Part shown: positions 4,512 through 5,141 of the stretch, one piece after another
How the letters are laid out: each line of letters opens with the position of its first letter
Numbering within the stretch: the stretch's first letter is position 1
Assembly: GCA_023228995.1 (NCBI GenBank)
Contig: JALOAD010000109.1
Coordinates: 1 to 5,141 of the forward strand
Source of the DNA: JALOAD01 sp023228995 [NCBI: Candidatus Muiribacterium halophilum]
Lineage (GTDB): Bacteria > Muiribacteriota > Muiribacteriia > Muiribacteriales
Direction: 5' to 3'
DNA length: 5,141 bases
The notes under the pieces: generated by a model
What the model saw: the letters and a program-made list of their open reading frames with translations, nothing else
Databases searched by the model: none
Told to the model about the DNA's origin: nothing
Translations under genes and position numbers: made by a program

Positions 4512-5040
4512 ATTCTACAACATCTCTAATTATCCTTATTTCATCAAAAACAGTGGAAAAGAATATATTTAAATTTATAAATCCATCTTTATCTTTAACT
4601 ATTTTCTCAATTTCTTTACTATTTTTTGTATTAAACAAATTAATAAGAAATGATATAAAATCTATATTAAATTTCTTTTTATATTCATTATCTTGTATTT
4701 CCAAAATATAAGGAAAATAACTACAATAAATTAAATATGATTTTAATTGATTTAATAGTGCCTTAAATAAACCATCACTTTTTAGCAATTCTATATCAAT
4801 TTTTTTAAACAAATTTTCATATTTATATATTTTTTCAGGTATAGGTATTTTATTTATTTTATTACCTTTAAATTTATAATAGCCTTTATAAAATAAACAT
4901 AAAGATGAATTTACTATAATATTATGAATATAGTTTTTAGTTTTTCTGATAAAAATCTTCTTTGGAAATTTTTCTATTTCAGAAATTGTTTTTTCAATTA
5001 TTTTTTGTTCTGTTTTATAATCCTTAAACCTTGTTATCAT
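4507..5040 (-). CDS. Lys/Ile/Asn-rich hypothetical protein between direct repeats
   Basis: The product is 177 residues with no family recognised. Composition is strongly biased to Lys, Ile, Asn, Phe and Tyr, more so than in its neighbours, and the DNA is correspondingly more AT-rich. The opening MITRFKDYKTEQ weakly resembles the neighbours' leaders. Predicted helices cover much of it: about 11-25, a hydrophobic stretch 37-52 (NYIHNIIVNSSLCLFY), 89-115 (including LLNQLKSYLIYCSYFPYIL) and 127-137. No endonuclease motif (HNH, GIY-YIG, LAGLIDADG) is seen. It starts 5 nt after the TAA of the partial gene upstream. Its TGA lies at the boundary of the repeated 3' end, so its own C-terminus may have been cut by a frameshift: in the +1 frame the copy continues IDGFGRM. 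It is either a paralogue of the upstream gene or a passenger of a mobile insertion. Confidence 0.7.
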   Translation of the reverse strand: MITRFKDYKTEQKIIEKTISEIEKFPKKIFIRKTKNYIHNIIVNSSLCLFYKGYYKFKGNKINKIPIPEKIYKYENLFKKIDIELLKSDGLFKALLNQLKSYLIYCSYFPYILEIQDNEYKKKFNIDFISFLINLFNTKNSKEIEKIVKDKDGFINLNIFFSTVFDEIRIIRDVVEY

Positions 5041-5045
5041 ATCTT

Positions 5046-5141
5046 TTACTTTTTTCTTTGTACTGACAATTCTTTCAATTTACCTGTAAATAAGAAGAAC
5101 ATAAAAGCTGTTTCTATTTTCATTCTACCAAAATCATCAAT
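5046..5141 (-). CDS. 3' end of an unknown gene, cut by the window edge
   Basis: Thirty-one codons are visible before the TAA at 5048-5046; the rest lies beyond position 5141. The visible part reads IDDFGRMKIETAFMFFLFTG and then KLKELSVQRKK, that is, a hydrophobic helix followed by a basic tail. It is identified as coding because the frame is open to the window edge, the next gene starts only 5 nt later, and a degenerate copy of the same reading occurs at 4453-4511. No family can be assigned from this fragment. Confidence 0.65.
   Translation of the reverse strand: MDDFGRMKIETAFMFFLFTGKLKELSVQRKK

Noticed and set aside
4430-4711. Plus-strand open frame of 93 codons
   Set aside because: Antisense to the 177-residue gene and the repeat remnant; its composition reflects the complement of an AT-rich, Lys/Ile-rich gene.
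721-4827. Other TATAAATA octamers (721-728, 2404-2411, 4820-4827)
   Set aside because: All lie inside genes with no start codon suitably placed downstream; expected by chance in such AT-rich DNA.

Overview
The window is a compact, very AT-rich stretch in which every supportable gene lies on the minus strand. Transcription therefore runs from position 5141 towards position 1. Most genes are short, abut or overlap (spacings from -14 to +18 nt inside the clusters), and match no named family I can recognise. The best reading is the genome of a large tailed phage with T4-like features. Several proteins start with short leaders of the form K-x-F-x-x-F, resembling the T4 capsid-targeting sequence. 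An octamer identical to the T4 late-promoter core precedes one gene. Upstream regions are A-rich and, apart from one striking site, lack Shine-Dalgarno sequences; this would fit a Bacteroidota host, but that is inference.

Layout in the direction of transcription. (1) 5141-5046 is the 3' end of a gene that enters from outside the window. (2) 5040-4507 is a Lys/Ile/Asn-rich unknown gene. It is followed at 4511-4453 by a broken second copy of the 3' end of the first gene, so the unknown gene sits between two direct-repeat copies. (3) After a late-promoter-like octamer (4407-4400) come four tightly packed genes, 4381-4028, 4041-3112, 3093-2677 and 2674-2342. Each carries a capsid-targeting-like leader, so they are candidates for internal virion proteins packaged with, and possibly injected with, the DNA. 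The cluster ends in a hairpin plus U-tract terminator (2314-2281). (4) 2274-1798 encodes an acidic protein with a 28-residue tail holding 10 cysteines. (5) The 214-nt gap 1797-1584 holds a five-codon mini-ORF behind the window's only perfect AGGAGG, then a 149-nt element closed by a perfect 16-bp inverted repeat with nested helices, probably a structured leader RNA. (6) 1583-1038 is a basic unknown protein that probably continues in another reading frame to 946. (7) 928-593 (coiled coil), 596-210 (GatB/YqeY-domain protein) and 208-1 (a protein with an N-terminal FVSNSSSSSF signature, cut by the window edge) form a translationally coupled tail of the operon.

Only the YqeY protein has a recognisable family. 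The most interesting points are the leader-bearing gene cluster, the structured RNA with its mini-ORF, the repeat-flanked gene at the right end, and the apparent -1 frameshift near 1055.
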